Notes: generated by a model not told the origin, from the sequence alone. A stretch of 64,000 bases of DNA from DATAOG01 sp963798075 (GCA_963798075.1 CAWCRU010000009.1:193714-257713), one strand, 5' to 3'. Shown: positions 1 to 9,395, counted from the first letter of the stretch. Numbers and translations are program-made.

Positions 1-623
1 TGCCGGCTCAGGAACAGAAGGTCCATCTCGATGCCGGGCGCGTCCGCGGTCTGGACGAGGACGATGCGCTCGGGCGGGATGGCGCCGACGGCGTCGACCG
101 GCAGGCGCCGGGCGAGCAGGTGGAAGCTGTCGAGGATCAGGCCCACCTGCGGATGGTCGGCCGCGCGCACCGCGGCCCAGGCCTGCCGGTAGTCGTTGAT
201 GTGGCGGCCCCAGGCCAGCGCCTCGAAGCCGACCTCGACGCCGAACTCGCGCGCGAGCTCGCCCAGCTCGTGCAGATCGGCCGCGACGCGGGCCGGGTCG
301 TCGATCGTTTCCGCGGACACGCTGCTGCAGACCAGGAGCAAAGGCGTGCCCAGTCGCTGCATCAGCTCGAACTTGCGCCGCGCCCGCTCGAAGGCGCGTC
401 GGCGCAGCGGTTCGGGCAGGCCCTCGAAGTCGCGAAACGGCTGCAACGCCACGATCTCGAGCCCGAGCGAGCCCGCGAGCGCCCGCACGTCCTCCGGCCG
501 GCCGTCGAAATAGGTCAGATCGTTCTCGAAGATCTCGACGCCGTCGAAACCCGCTTCCGAAGCGGCGCCGAGCTTGTCGGCAAGGGTTCCCGGCATGCAG
601 ACCGTGGCGATCGCTCGCTTCAT
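1..623 (-). CDS. 3-dehydroshikimate dehydratase-like TIM-barrel enzyme (partial)
   Basis: The reading frame opens at ATG 623 and runs off the left edge after about 207 codons, so the C-terminus is missing. The protein has a sugar-phosphate isomerase/epimerase-type TIM barrel. The opening MKRAIATVCMPGTLADKL, the segment GFDGVEIFENDL, then FEALAWGRH, LDSFH and VQTADAP are the hallmarks of the family that dehydrates 3-dehydroshikimate to protocatechuate. The Glu of FEALAWG, the Asp/His of LDSFH and the Gln of VQTADAP are the expected metal ligands. In some relatives this domain is fused to a 4-hydroxyphenylpyruvate dioxygenase-like domain; the end needed to tell is outside the window. It is divergent from a BKACE gene and pcaB, which fits quinate/shikimate-to-protocatechuate catabolism. 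A generic hydroxypyruvate isomerase is a less likely alternative. Confidence 0.8.
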   Translation of the reverse strand, partial: MKRAIATVCMPGTLADKLGAASEAGFDGVEIFENDLTYFDGRPEDVRALAGSLGLEIVALQPFRDFEGLPEPLRRRAFERARRKFELMQRLGTPLLLVCSSVSAETIDDPARVAADLHELGELAREFGVEVGFEALAWGRHINDYRQAWAAVRAADHPQVGLILDSFHLLARRLPVDAVGAIPPERIVLVQTADAPGIEMDLLFLSR

Positions 624-811
624 GATCACGTCTCCAGGGGTCGATCCCACAGGCGCCGGCGGCCTCGCTCTCCGATCAGGTAGCGCGCGCGGCCGGCGAT
701 GGCCAGAGCCGTCGCGGGCCGGCGCCCCAAGGGACATCCCGTTTGCCCATCGCGGTCCGACTCCGCTAGACTCGTCCAGGTGCCCCTCCCGAAGTGACGA
801 CGAGGCAGCCC

Positions 812-1648
812 ATGGCCGAGCCCACGCCTTGCATCATCACGGTCGCGATCACCGGGTCGCTGCCCACCAAGGCGAACAATCCGGCGGTCCCGATCACGGT
901 CGCGGAGCAGGTCGAGTCGAGCCACGAGGCGTTCGCGGCGGGGGCGACCCTGGTCCACTGCCATGTCCGCAACGACGATCAGACGCCGACCTCGGACCCG
1001 GACCGGTTCGCGCGCCTGCTCGAGGGCCTGCGCCGGCACTGCCCGGGCATGATCGTGCAGTTCTCGACCGGCGGCCGCTCGGGAACCGGGCGCGAGCGCG
1101 GCGGCATGATCGGGCTCAGGCCCGAGATGGCCTCGCTCGCGACCGGCTCGTGCAACTTCCCGACCCGGGTCTACGAGAACGCCCCCGACCTCGTCGACTG
1201 GCTGGCGGCCGAGATGCTGAGCCAGGGCGTCAAGCCCGAGATCGAGGCGTTCGATCTCTCGATGATCTTCAAGGCGGTCGAGATGGAAGGCAAGGGCCAG
1301 ATCAGAGGCCCCTTGCACGTCCAGTTCGTCATGGGGGTCAAGAACGCGATGCCGGTCGACCGCGAGACGTTCGAGTTCTGCATCCGAACGCTCGCCCGCC
1401 TGGCGCCGGATGCGACCTGGACCGGGGCCGGGATCGGCAAGGACCAGATCACCCTCAATCGCTGGTCGCTCGAGCTCGGCGGCCACTGCCGGACGGGGCT
1501 GGAGGACAACGTCCGCCTGGACCGCGAGACGCTGGCGCCCTCGAACGCGGCCCTGGTCGCGCGCGTGGTCGAGCTGTGCCCGCAATACGGCAGGCGGCCG
1601 GCGACCGTCGCCGAGGCGCGCGCGCTCCTGCACCTGCCCGCCGCCTGA
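812..1648 (+). CDS. BKACE family beta-keto acid cleavage enzyme (DUF849)
   Basis: This is a 278-residue protein of the 3-keto-5-aminohexanoate cleavage (Kce)/BKACE family, Zn-dependent TIM barrels that condense a beta-keto acid with acetyl-CoA to give acetoacetate and a new CoA ester. The His-x-His metal motif is seen as LVHCHVRN near residues 49-51, followed by the conserved FSTGGRSG segment. ATG 812 was chosen because it gives the normal N-terminus; a GTG at 794 is also open. It sits directly upstream of pcaB (8-nt gap) and opposite a dehydroshikimate dehydratase-like gene. That context suggests beta-ketoadipate as substrate, giving succinyl-CoA and acetoacetate in place of PcaIJ/PcaF. The family call is firm; the substrate is inferred from context only. 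Confidence 0.9.
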   Translation: MAEPTPCIITVAITGSLPTKANNPAVPITVAEQVESSHEAFAAGATLVHCHVRNDDQTPTSDPDRFARLLEGLRRHCPGMIVQFSTGGRSGTGRERGGMIGLRPEMASLATGSCNFPTRVYENAPDLVDWLAAEMLSQGVKPEIEAFDLSMIFKAVEMEGKGQIRGPLHVQFVMGVKNAMPVDRETFEFCIRTLARLAPDATWTGAGIGKDQITLNRWSLELGGHCRTGLEDNVRLDRETLAPSNAALVARVVELCPQYGRRPATVAEARALLHLPAA

Positions 1649-1656
1649 GGCGAGCC

Positions 1657-2988
1657 ATGGCGAGCGGCATCCTCACGGCTCTCCTGCAGGACGCCGAGGC
1701 GGCGGCCCTCCTGAGCGATGCCGGGCTGGCGCGGGCGATGGTCGGGGTCGAGCGCGCGCTGGCGAGGGTCGAGGCCGGGCTCGGGGTCATCCCCTGCGAT
1801 GCCGGGGCCGCGATCTCGCAGGCGCTCGAGGGCTTCGTCCCCGACCTCGAGGATCTCGCGGCCGGGACCGCGAGTGCTGGCGTGCCGGTGCCGGCCTTGG
1901 TGGCGCAGCTGCGCCGCGCGCTCCGCGAGCCGGCCGCGAGCTGCGTCCACTGGGGTGCCACCTCGCAGGACATCGTCGATACGGCACTCGTGCTGCAGCT
2001 GCGCGAGCTGCTGCGGCTGCTGGAGGTGCGGCAGGGCCGGCTGGAGGCCGCCCTGGTGCGCCTGATCGAGAGCCATCGCGGCACGGTGCTGGTGGCCCGC
2101 ACCCGCTTTCAGCAGGCGCTGCCCACGACGTTCGGGCTCAAGGCCGCGGGCTGGCTCGCGCCGCTGTTGCGCCAGCGGGTGCGGCTGCGCGAGCTCGAGC
2201 CGCGCCTGCTCGTGGTCCAGTTCGGCGGTGCCGCCGGCAACCTTGCAGCCCTCGGCGAGCGCGGCATCGAGGTGATGGGGGGGCTGGCGGCCGAGCTCGA
2301 CCTCGGCTGCCCCCTCATGCCCTGGCACAGCCAGCGGGACACGATGGTCGAGCTCGGCGATTGGCTGGCGCTGCTCTGCGGCACGCTCGGCAAGCTCGGC
2401 CAGGACGTCCTGCTGCTGGCGCAGAACGAAATCGGCGAGGTCCGCGAGGCGGCCGGCGGCGGCTCCTCGACAATGCCGCAGAAGTCGAACCCGATCCGCT
2501 CCGAGGCGCTGGTCACGCTCGGCCGCCGGGCTGCCGTCCTGGTCGGCGGCCTGCACCAGGCGATGCTGCACGCCCACGAGCGGGACGGGGCCGCCTGGGC
2601 GCTCGAGTGGACGATCCTGCCCGAGCTGGCGAGCGCTGCTGCGGCCGCGCTCGAGCACGCTTCGTGCCTGGCCGAGACCATGATCGTCGACGTCGAGCGC
2701 ATGGCGGCGACCCTGGCGGCGACCCACGGCCTCCTGCTGGCCGAGGCCGTGAGCTTCGCGTTGAGCGAACACATGCCGCGCGCCCGGGCACAGGCGCTGG
2801 TCAAGGAGGCGGTGTCGGCGGCGCTCGCCAGCGGCCGGCACCTGCTCGAAGTGGTGCGCGAGCGGACCGATCTGCCGATCGACTGGGAGCGGCTGCGGGC
2901 GCAGGCGGAGCGACCGCCCGCAGCTGATCGCCTGACGGAACGCGTCCTCAAGGCGGCGGCGCCCGCTCGCGGCCCGGCAACGGGCTGA
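1657..2988 (+). CDS. pcaB: 3-carboxy-cis,cis-muconate cycloisomerase
   Basis: This is a 443-residue member of the fumarase/aspartase superfamily. The signature loop GSSTMPQKSNPIRSEA lies near residue 269, and HWGATSQDIVDTA supplies the catalytic His region. The length and the MPQKSNP loop match PcaB, which converts 3-carboxy-cis,cis-muconate to gamma-carboxymuconolactone in the protocatechuate branch of the beta-ketoadipate pathway. Adenylosuccinate lyase is the main alternative, but the neighbouring aromatic-type genes favour PcaB. It begins 8 nt after the BKACE stop, so the two are probably one transcript. The same frame stays open far upstream because of the high GC; ATG 1657 is the only start that fits the family N-terminus. 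The other pca genes (pcaGH, pcaC, pcaD) are not in this window. Confidence 0.85.
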   Translation: MASGILTALLQDAEAAALLSDAGLARAMVGVERALARVEAGLGVIPCDAGAAISQALEGFVPDLEDLAAGTASAGVPVPALVAQLRRALREPAASCVHWGATSQDIVDTALVLQLRELLRLLEVRQGRLEAALVRLIESHRGTVLVARTRFQQALPTTFGLKAAGWLAPLLRQRVRLRELEPRLLVVQFGGAAGNLAALGERGIEVMGGLAAELDLGCPLMPWHSQRDTMVELGDWLALLCGTLGKLGQDVLLLAQNEIGEVREAAGGGSSTMPQKSNPIRSEALVTLGRRAAVLVGGLHQAMLHAHERDGAAWALEWTILPELASAAAAALEHASCLAETMIVDVERMAATLAATHGLLLAEAVSFALSEHMPRARAQALVKEAVSAALASGRHLLEVVRERTDLPIDWERLRAQAERPPAADRLTERVLKAAAPARGPATG

Positions 2989-3112
2989 GCGCTCACGCCG
3001 CGTTCGCGCAATGCTGCAATGCAACATCGCCCCTGGTGCCGCCCTGCGGCCGCCTCACATGGGACAGTGGACGGACAAGATGGTTGCCACTCCTACAAGA
3101 TGGAGGTGTGCT

Positions 3113-3304
3113 ATGTTCGACTATGTCCGCAGCTTTCTCGACCGCTGGCGCCTGTTTCGCCGACTGCGCGCCGAGCTCCTGCAGCACAATCACCGGGAAC
3201 TCTACGATCTCGGGATCGGGCCGGGCGACATCGACCGGGTCGCCTGGCGCGGCGCCTGCGATGCCGTGCCTAGCTTTGCAGCTGGTCAATCATCGGCTGG
3301 GTGA
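3113..3304 (+). CDS. DUF1127 small protein
   Basis: This is a 63-residue basic protein starting at ATG 3113, with a clear GGAGG ribosome-binding site 6 nt upstream (3102-3106). The segment RLRAELLQHNHRELYDLGI followed by GPGDIDRVAW is the DUF1127 (YjiS-like) motif: an arginine-rich amphipathic helix, then a D-[LI]-G-[IL]-x-x-x-D-I element. Members are small alphaproteobacterial proteins, some of them involved in RNA turnover or phosphate/carbon homeostasis; the role here is unknown. The last 35 nt run past the usual end of the motif and overlap, antisense, the 3' end of glgC. Confidence 0.82.
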   Translation: MFDYVRSFLDRWRLFRRLRAELLQHNHRELYDLGIGPGDIDRVAWRGACDAVPSFAAGQSSAG

Positions 3305-4541
3305 TCAGGCAGACGCCCTTGTCGGTGCGGCGGAAGCGTCTGGCGTCGAGCTCGGGGTCCTCGCCGACCACGAGGTTCGGCGGGATCTCGACCCCGCGGT
3401 CGATCACGACCTTGCGCAGCCGGGCGCCGCGCTGGATCTGGACGTAGGGCAACGCCACGACGTGGACGAGCTCGCTGTAGGAATGGGCGTGGACGCCCGT
3501 GAACAGCAGCGATTTGTCGATCCTTGAGCCCGAGATCACGCAGGCGCCCGAGACCATCGAGCTCGTCGCCATGCCCCGCCTGCCGTCCTCGTCATGCACG
3601 AACTTGGCCGGCGGCGTGATCTCGGCGTAGGTCCAGATCGGCCAGCTCTGGTCGTAGAGGTCGAGCGCCGGCACGAAGTCGGTGAGATCGATGTTGGCCT
3701 CCCAATAGGCGTCGACCGTGCCGACGTCGCGCCAGTAGGCCTCCTTCTCCGATTCGCTGCGCACGCAGGAGCGCGGGAAGCGGTGCGCCACCGCTTTGCC
3801 GTGCGCGACCAGGTACGGAATGATGTCGCGGCCGAAGTCGTGGCTCGAGTTGGCATCCGCCGCGTCGCGCTGCAGCTGCTCGAACAGGAACCCGGTCTCA
3901 AACACGTAAATGCCCATGCTGGCGAGCGCCATGTCGGGCTTGTCCGGCATGCCCGGCGGGTCGGCCGGCTTCTCGAGGAACGCGACGATCCGGTCGTTGG
4001 CGTCGACGTGCATGACGCCAAAGCCGCTCGCCTCGGTGCGCGGCACCTCGAGACAGCCGACCGTCACCTCGGCGCCCTCGGCCACGTGCTGGCCCAGCAT
4101 CAGCGCGTAGTCCATCTTGTAGACGTGGTCGCCCGCCAGGATCACCATGTACTCGGGGCCGTAGCTGCGGATGATGTCGATGTTCTGGGTCACCGCGTCG
4201 GCGGTGCCGAGATACCACTGGCTCTCGGACACCATCTGCGATGCCGGCAGGATGTCGAAGCTCTCGTTGCGCTCGGGCCGGAAGAAGCCCCAGCCGCGCT
4301 GCAGGTGCCGGATCAGGCTGTGCGCCTTGTACTGGGTCGCGACCCCGATCCGCCGGATGCCCGAGTTGATCGCGTTCGAGAGCGCGAAGTCGATGATCCG
4401 GGACTTGCCGCCGAAGAACACCGCGGGCTTGGCCCGCTTGTCGGTCAGCTCCAGGAGCCGCGAGCCGCGGCCGCCCGCCAGCACGTAGGCCATGGCGCTG
4501 CGCGCGAGACCGTGGATATCGCCCTCTCTGGTCCTCATCAT
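3270..4541 (-). CDS. glgC: glucose-1-phosphate adenylyltransferase
   Basis: This is a 423-residue ADP-glucose pyrophosphorylase, which makes ADP-glucose from glucose-1-phosphate and ATP for glycogen synthesis. The N-terminal nucleotidyltransferase signature LAGGRGSRLLELTDKRAKPA occurs near residue 22, and FDILPASQ, WYLGTADAV, AGDHVYKMDY and the sugar-phosphate segment around FLEKP follow in the usual order. The C-terminal part has the left-handed beta-helix typical of the family. Length is normal. It is the last gene of the minus-strand block zwf-eda-pgi-glgP-glgC, 104 nt after glgP, so synthesis and breakdown of glycogen are encoded side by side. Glycogen synthase and branching enzyme are not in the window. 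Confidence 0.97.
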   Translation of the reverse strand: MMRTREGDIHGLARSAMAYVLAGGRGSRLLELTDKRAKPAVFFGGKSRIIDFALSNAINSGIRRIGVATQYKAHSLIRHLQRGWGFFRPERNESFDILPASQMVSESQWYLGTADAVTQNIDIIRSYGPEYMVILAGDHVYKMDYALMLGQHVAEGAEVTVGCLEVPRTEASGFGVMHVDANDRIVAFLEKPADPPGMPDKPDMALASMGIYVFETGFLFEQLQRDAADANSSHDFGRDIIPYLVAHGKAVAHRFPRSCVRSESEKEAYWRDVGTVDAYWEANIDLTDFVPALDLYDQSWPIWTYAEITPPAKFVHDEDGRRGMATSSMVSGACVISGSRIDKSLLFTGVHAHSYSELVHVVALPYVQIQRGARLRKVVIDRGVEIPPNLVVGEDPELDARRFRRTDKGVCLITQPMIDQLQS

Positions 4542-4645
4542 CTCGCCTCCCTGCCCTGGTGGTCTCCCGATGGCGCCCCTGCGGGCGACTCACCCCGCCC
4601 GGCGCCGCCGCGGCCCGGCCGGCCGGCGCCTTGGGCGCCTCGCGG

Positions 4646-7069
4646 TCAGTTCGGCCCCGGCAGAGCGCCCCAGATCTCGCTGGCGTAGTCGCGGATCGTC
4701 CGATCGGACGAGAACCAGCCGACCTTGGCGGTGTTGAGGAGCGCCCGACGCCACCAGGCCTCCGGCTCGAGATAGGCCTGCTCGACCCGCTGCTGGGCCT
4801 CAGCATAGGCCGCGAAGTCGGCCAGCACCATGAAGTAGTCCTCGCCGAGCAGGCCGTCGACCAGCGGCCGGAAGCGCCCCGGCTCGTCGGGCGAGAACAG
4901 GCCGGCGGTGATCGCGTCGAGCACGCCCGCGAGGATCGGGGTCGCGGCGGCGATGGCGCGCGGGTCGTAGCCGTTGGCGCGCTCGGCGCGCACCTGCTCG
5001 GCCGTCAGGCCGAAGATGAACATGTTGTCGTGGCCGACGAGCTCGCGGATCTCGATGTTGGCGCCATCGAGGGTCCCGATGGTGAGCGCGCCGTTGAGTG
5101 CCAGCTTCATGTTGCCGGTGCCGGACGCCTCCATACCGGCGGTCGAGATCTGCTCCGACAGATCGGCGGCCGGGATGATCCGCTCGGTCAGGCTGACGTT
5201 GTAGTTGGGCAGGAACACGACCTTGAGCCGGCCGCCGACCAGGGGGTCGCGGTTGATCACGCGGGCGACGTCGTTGATCAGCTTGATGATCAGCTTTGCC
5301 TGCCGGTAGGAGGCGGCGGCCTTGCCGCCGAAGATCTTGACCCTGGCCACCCGCTCGCGGCCCGGGTCGGCCCGCAGGGCCTGCCAGGCGGCGATGGTCT
5401 CGAGAATGTTGAGCAGCTGGCGCTTGTACTCGTGGATCCGCTTGATGTGGACATCAAACATCGCGCTCGGGTCGACCAGGATGCCGGTGCGCTCGGCGAT
5501 CAGCGCCGCGAGGCGCTCCTTGTTGCGCCGCTTGGCGGCTGCGAAGCGCTCACGGAAGGCCGCATCATCGGCGAGCGGCACCAGCGCCTCGAGCTGCTCG
5601 AGATCGCCCACCCAGCCCGGGCCGATCGCCGCCGTGACCAGCTCGGAGAGCGAAGGGTTGCACTGGCGGAGCCAGCGCCGGGCGGTGATCCCGTTGGTCT
5701 TGTTGGTGATCCGCCCCGGAAAGACCCGGTTGAGGTCGCGGAAGACGGTCGCCTTCATCAGCTCGGTATGGAGCGCCGAGACGCCATTCACCTTATGAGC
5801 GCCGAAGAACGCCAGATGGCCCATGCGCACCCGGTGGCCGTGGCCATGGTCGATCAGCGCGACCGCGGCCGGGTCGACGCCCTGGCCGTCGAGGCTGTGG
5901 AACAGATCCGCGTTCAAGCGATGGATGATCTGCATGTGGCGCGGCAGCAGACGCTCCAGGAGGGCGACCGGCCAGCTCTCGAGGGCTTCGGGCAGGAGCG
6001 TGTGATTGGTGTAGGCGATGCAGCCCTGGGTGAGCTTCCATGCCGCCGGCCACTCGACGCGGTGGTCGTCGACCAGAAGGCGCATGAGCTCCGCGACCGC
6101 GATCGCGGGATGGGTGTCGTTGAGCTGGATCGCGACCTGATCGGGCAGCGTGCCGACCTCGCCGTGCTGGTGGAGATGGCGGCGCAGCAGATCGTGGAGC
6201 GAGGCCGAGGTGAAGAAGTACTCCTGCTTGAGGCGCAGCTCCTGGCCGGCGGCCGTGTCGTCGTTCGGGTACAGCACCCGGACGATGCTCTCCGAGCTGA
6301 CCTGCTCGGCGACGGCGCCCAGATAGTCGCCGCGGTTGAACTGATCGAGGCGCATCGGATTGGCCGACTGCGCCGACCACAGCCGCAGCGTGTTGACCTG
6401 TCGGCCGGGCCAGCCGACGATCGGCGTGTCGTAGGCGACCGCCAGGACCCGCTCGGCGGGATGCCACACCTGCTGCTCGCGGCCGTCCTCGCCGGTCCTG
6501 TGCTCGACCGTGCCGCCGAAGCCGACCTCGTAGGCGACCTCGGGCCGCTCGAACTCCCAGGGATTGCCGAAGGCCAGCCAGTCCTCCGGCTGCTCGACCT
6601 GCCAGCCGTCATGGAACAGCTGGCGGAACAGTCCGTGCTGATAGCGGATGCCGTAGCCGAAGCCGGCGACGCCAACGGTCGCCATGCTCTCCATGAAGCA
6701 GGCGGCGAGCCGGCCGAGGCCGCCGTTGCCGAGCGCCGCGTCGGGCTCGAGCTCGCGGATCCGCTCGAGGTCGACGCCAAGCCCGGCGAGCGCCACCCGG
6801 CAGGTGTCCTGGAGCTGGAGATTGCACAGATATTCGCTGAGCAGGCGGCCGATCAGGAACTCGAGCGACAGGTAGTAGACCCGTTTCTGGCCGTTCGCTT
6901 GAACCTGGCGGGTGGTCTCGATCCAGCGGTCGACCGCATGGTCGCGGATCGCGAGCGCGGTCGCGACGTACCAGTCGTGATCCTTAGCATGCGCGGTATC
7001 CTTGGCGACCGCGTAGGTGAGCTTGGCCAGGATCGCGGCGCGCAGGGCTTCCGGGGTGGTGGTGGTCAT
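4646..7069 (-). CDS. glgP: glycogen/starch phosphorylase
   Basis: This 807-residue enzyme releases glucose-1-phosphate from glycogen with inorganic phosphate. The pyridoxal-phosphate site EASGTGNMKLALNGA contains the cofactor lysine near residue 653. Other family landmarks include YYLSLEFLIGRLL, GNGGLGRLAACFM, NDTHPAIAVAELMRLL and TNGITARRWL. Length is typical for bacterial GlgP. It starts 16 nt after the end of pgi. No frame disruption is visible. A very long open frame on the opposite strand is a compositional shadow. Its position between pgi and glgC suggests coordinated glycogen turnover and hexose-phosphate entry. Confidence 0.97.
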   Translation of the reverse strand: MTTTTPEALRAAILAKLTYAVAKDTAHAKDHDWYVATALAIRDHAVDRWIETTRQVQANGQKRVYYLSLEFLIGRLLSEYLCNLQLQDTCRVALAGLGVDLERIRELEPDAALGNGGLGRLAACFMESMATVGVAGFGYGIRYQHGLFRQLFHDGWQVEQPEDWLAFGNPWEFERPEVAYEVGFGGTVEHRTGEDGREQQVWHPAERVLAVAYDTPIVGWPGRQVNTLRLWSAQSANPMRLDQFNRGDYLGAVAEQVSSESIVRVLYPNDDTAAGQELRLKQEYFFTSASLHDLLRRHLHQHGEVGTLPDQVAIQLNDTHPAIAVAELMRLLVDDHRVEWPAAWKLTQGCIAYTNHTLLPEALESWPVALLERLLPRHMQIIHRLNADLFHSLDGQGVDPAAVALIDHGHGHRVRMGHLAFFGAHKVNGVSALHTELMKATVFRDLNRVFPGRITNKTNGITARRWLRQCNPSLSELVTAAIGPGWVGDLEQLEALVPLADDAAFRERFAAAKRRNKERLAALIAERTGILVDPSAMFDVHIKRIHEYKRQLLNILETIAAWQALRADPGRERVARVKIFGGKAAASYRQAKLIIKLINDVARVINRDPLVGGRLKVVFLPNYNVSLTERIIPAADLSEQISTAGMEASGTGNMKLALNGALTIGTLDGANIEIRELVGHDNMFIFGLTAEQVRAERANGYDPRAIAAATPILAGVLDAITAGLFSPDEPGRFRPLVDGLLGEDYFMVLADFAAYAEAQQRVEQAYLEPEAWWRRALLNTAKVGWFSSDRTIRDYASEIWGALPGPN

Positions 7070-7085
7070 GCGTTAAGCCGTCGCC

Positions 7086-8736
7086 TCAGGCGCCGGTGCG
7101 CAGCGCCTTCATGTGATTGATCAGCCCGTTCGTCGAAGGGTCGTGGCTCGCGACCGCAGCACCACCTGCCAGCTCGGGCAGGATCGCGCTCGCCAGCTGC
7201 TTACCCAGCTCGACCCCCCATTGATCGAACGAGTTGACATTCCAGAGCACACCCTGGGTGAAGATTTTGTGCTCATAGAGCGCGATCAGCTTGCCGAGTG
7301 TGGCCGGATCGAGACGCCGGTAGAGGATCGCGTTGCTTGGCCGGTTGCCCGCGAACCGTTTGTGCGGCACCAGCGCCTCGAGGGCGGCACCCGCGAGTTC
7401 CCGCCCGCTCGAGCTCGGCGCGCGCCTCGTCCGCGGTCTTGCCGAAGGCGAGCGCCTCGGGCTGGGCGAAGAAGTTCGCGAGCAGCTTCTCCTGATGGTC
7501 GCCGAGCGGGGTCTGGCTCAAGGCGGCGGCCAGAAAATCGGCCGGGATCAGCTCCGTGCCCTGATGGATCAGCTGGTAGAAGGCGTGCTGCCCGTTGGTG
7601 CCGGCCTCGCCCCAAAGGATCGGCCCGGTGGCGTAGTCGACCGGCCGGCCGGCGCGGTCGACGGACTTGCCGTTGCTCTCCATGTCGGCCTGCTGCAGAT
7701 AGGCCGGCAGGCGGTGGAGGTGCTGGTCGTAGGGCAGCACGGCGTGGCTGCAGGCGTCCATGAAGTTGCGGTACCAGACCCCGAGCAGGCCGAGGGCGAC
7801 CGGCAGATTGCGCTCCAAGGGTGCGGTCCGGAAATGCTCGTCCATGGCATGGCCGCCGGCCAGCAGCTCCTCGAACCGCTCGAAGCCGACCGCGAGCGCG
7901 ATCGGCAGGCCGATCGCCGACCACAAGGAGTAGCGGCCGCCGACCCAGTCCCAGAACTCGAACATGTTGGCAGTATCGATGCCGAAGGCCGCGACCGCCT
8001 TGGCGTTGGTCGAGACCGCGACGAAGTGCCTGGCGACATTGGCCTTTGGGCCCAACTTTGCGAGCAGCCAGGCGCGCGCCGAGGCCCCGTTGGTCATGGT
8101 CTCCTGGGTCGTGAAGGTCTTGGAGGCGACGATGAACAGCGTCTGCGCCGGGTCGAGCCCGGCCAGCGTGTCGGCCAGATGGGCGCCGTCGACGTTGGAG
8201 ACGAAGTGGGGTCTGAGGTCAGGGCGCTGATAGGGCTTGAGCGCCTCGCAGACCATCAGCGGGCCGAGGTCGGAGCCGCCGATGCCGATGTTGACGAGAT
8301 CGGTGATGGTCCGGCCGGTGTGGCCGCGCCAGGCGCCGCTGCGGACCTTCTCAGTGAAGGCGCGCATGCGCTCGAGGACGCCGTTTACGGCCGGCATGAC
8401 GTCCTCGCCATCGACCAGGATCGGCCGGTTGGAGCGGTTGCGCAGGGCTATGTGGAGGACGGCGCGGTCCTCGGTGATATTGATCTTCTCGCCCGCGAAC
8501 ATCCGTGCTCGCCAGGCCTCGAGCCCGGCCTCGCGAGCGAGATCGAGAAGCAGCGCCATCGTCTGCCCGCTGATCCGGTTCTTGGAATAGTCGAGCAGCA
8601 GGTCGTCGAGGCGCAGAGAGAAGCTCTCGAAGCGGCCAGGGTTAGCTGCGAACAGATCGCGAAGCTGGGTCTGCGCCATCGCTCCGGCGTGGCGCTCGAG
8701 CGCCCGCCAGGCGGCGGAGCTGGTCAGGGCCGACAT
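7086..8736 (-). CDS. pgi: glucose-6-phosphate isomerase (frameshifted)
   Basis: Pgi interconverts glucose-6-phosphate and fructose-6-phosphate. ATG 8736 was chosen because an AAGGGG site lies 7 nt upstream; the ATG two codons earlier would sit on that site. The family signatures NIGIGGSDLGP, FVSNVDGAH, FIVASKTFTTQETMTN and WGEAGTNGQHAFYQLIHQG are intact in the first frame. At about 7395 the frame changes by one base, in a run of Gs. The C-terminus then continues in another frame with HKRFAGNRPSN and the signature region LGKQLA. Corrected length is about 549 residues, which is normal. I read the shift as a sequence error in a functional gene. It begins 11 nt after eda and ends 16 nt before glgP. 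Confidence 0.93.
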
Positions 8737-8747
8737 GGGCATTCCCC

Positions 8748-9395
8748 TTACGTATCGGAACCCTTCAGCGCCGCGGCGGCGCGCGCGAGGCCGGTGATTC
8801 TCGGCCAGTCGCCTCGAGCCACGGCATCGCCTGGCGCGATCCAGGAGCCGCCGACGCAGAGCACGTTGGGCAGACCGAGATAGCTCGGCGCGCGCCCGCC
8901 GTCGATCCCGCCCGTCGGGCAAAAGCGCGCCTGCGGCAAAGGCGAGGCCAGCGCCTTGAGGGCGGGAACGCCGCCCGCGGGCTCGGCCGGGAAGAACTTG
9001 AGGCAGCGATAGTCGTGCTCGAGCAGGCGCATGACCTCGCTGGCGCTGGCGGCGCCCGGCAGGAACGGCACCGGGCTCGCGGCCGCCGCCTCGAGCAGCG
9101 CCGGGGTCGCGCCGGGGCTGACCACGAAGCGCGCGCCGGCGCGCTCGGCGTCCCGGTATTGGGCGGGCGTCAGCACGGTGCCGGCGCCGACGACCGCGTC
9201 CTCGAGCTCGCCCGCGAGCGCCCGGATCACGTCGAGTGCTGCCGGCGTGCGCAGCGTGATCTCGAGCACCGGCAGGCCGCCTGCGAGCAAGGCGCGCGCG
9301 AGCGGCAGGGCGACCGCGACCGTCTCGATCACGAGCACCGGCACCACCGGCGCCAGGATCAGGAGCTCATGCAGGCCCGCTTGTCGATCGGCCAT
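8748..9395 (-). CDS. eda: 2-keto-3-deoxy-6-phosphogluconate aldolase
   Basis: This is a 215-residue class I aldolase of the KDPG/KHG family. It cleaves 2-keto-3-deoxy-6-phosphogluconate to pyruvate and glyceraldehyde-3-phosphate, the last Entner-Doudoroff step. Seen features are PVLVIE, GLPVLEITLRTPAAL with the conserved Glu, VGAGTVLT, the Schiff-base lysine in LKFFPAEPAGG, and the phosphate loop FCPTGGI near the C-terminus. It lies between zwf (52-nt gap) and pgi (11-nt gap), which favours KDPG over 4-hydroxy-2-oxoglutarate as substrate. The edd and pgl genes needed to complete the pathway are not in this window. Confidence 0.93.
   Translation of the reverse strand: MADRQAGLHELLILAPVVPVLVIETVAVALPLARALLAGGLPVLEITLRTPAALDVIRALAGELEDAVVGAGTVLTPAQYRDAERAGARFVVSPGATPALLEAAAASPVPFLPGAASASEVMRLLEHDYRCLKFFPAEPAGGVPALKALASPLPQARFCPTGGIDGGRAPSYLGLPNVLCVGGSWIAPGDAVARGDWPRITGLARAAAALKGSDT

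Noticed and set aside
574..1656. Plus-strand frame continuous with pcaB but extending 1 kb upstream
   Set aside because: The upstream part overlaps the BKACE gene in another frame and is Arg/Pro/Gly-rich. The true pcaB start is at 1657.
1171..3027. Minus-strand open frame of about 620 codons across BKACE and pcaB
   Set aside because: Antisense shadow of two well-supported genes.
4559..7120. Very long plus-strand open frame (about 850 codons) opposite glgP
   Set aside because: It is the complement of a clear glycogen phosphorylase gene. Its product is rich in Arg, Asp, Val and Leu with no domain. Stops are rare in the antisense frame of GC-rich genes.
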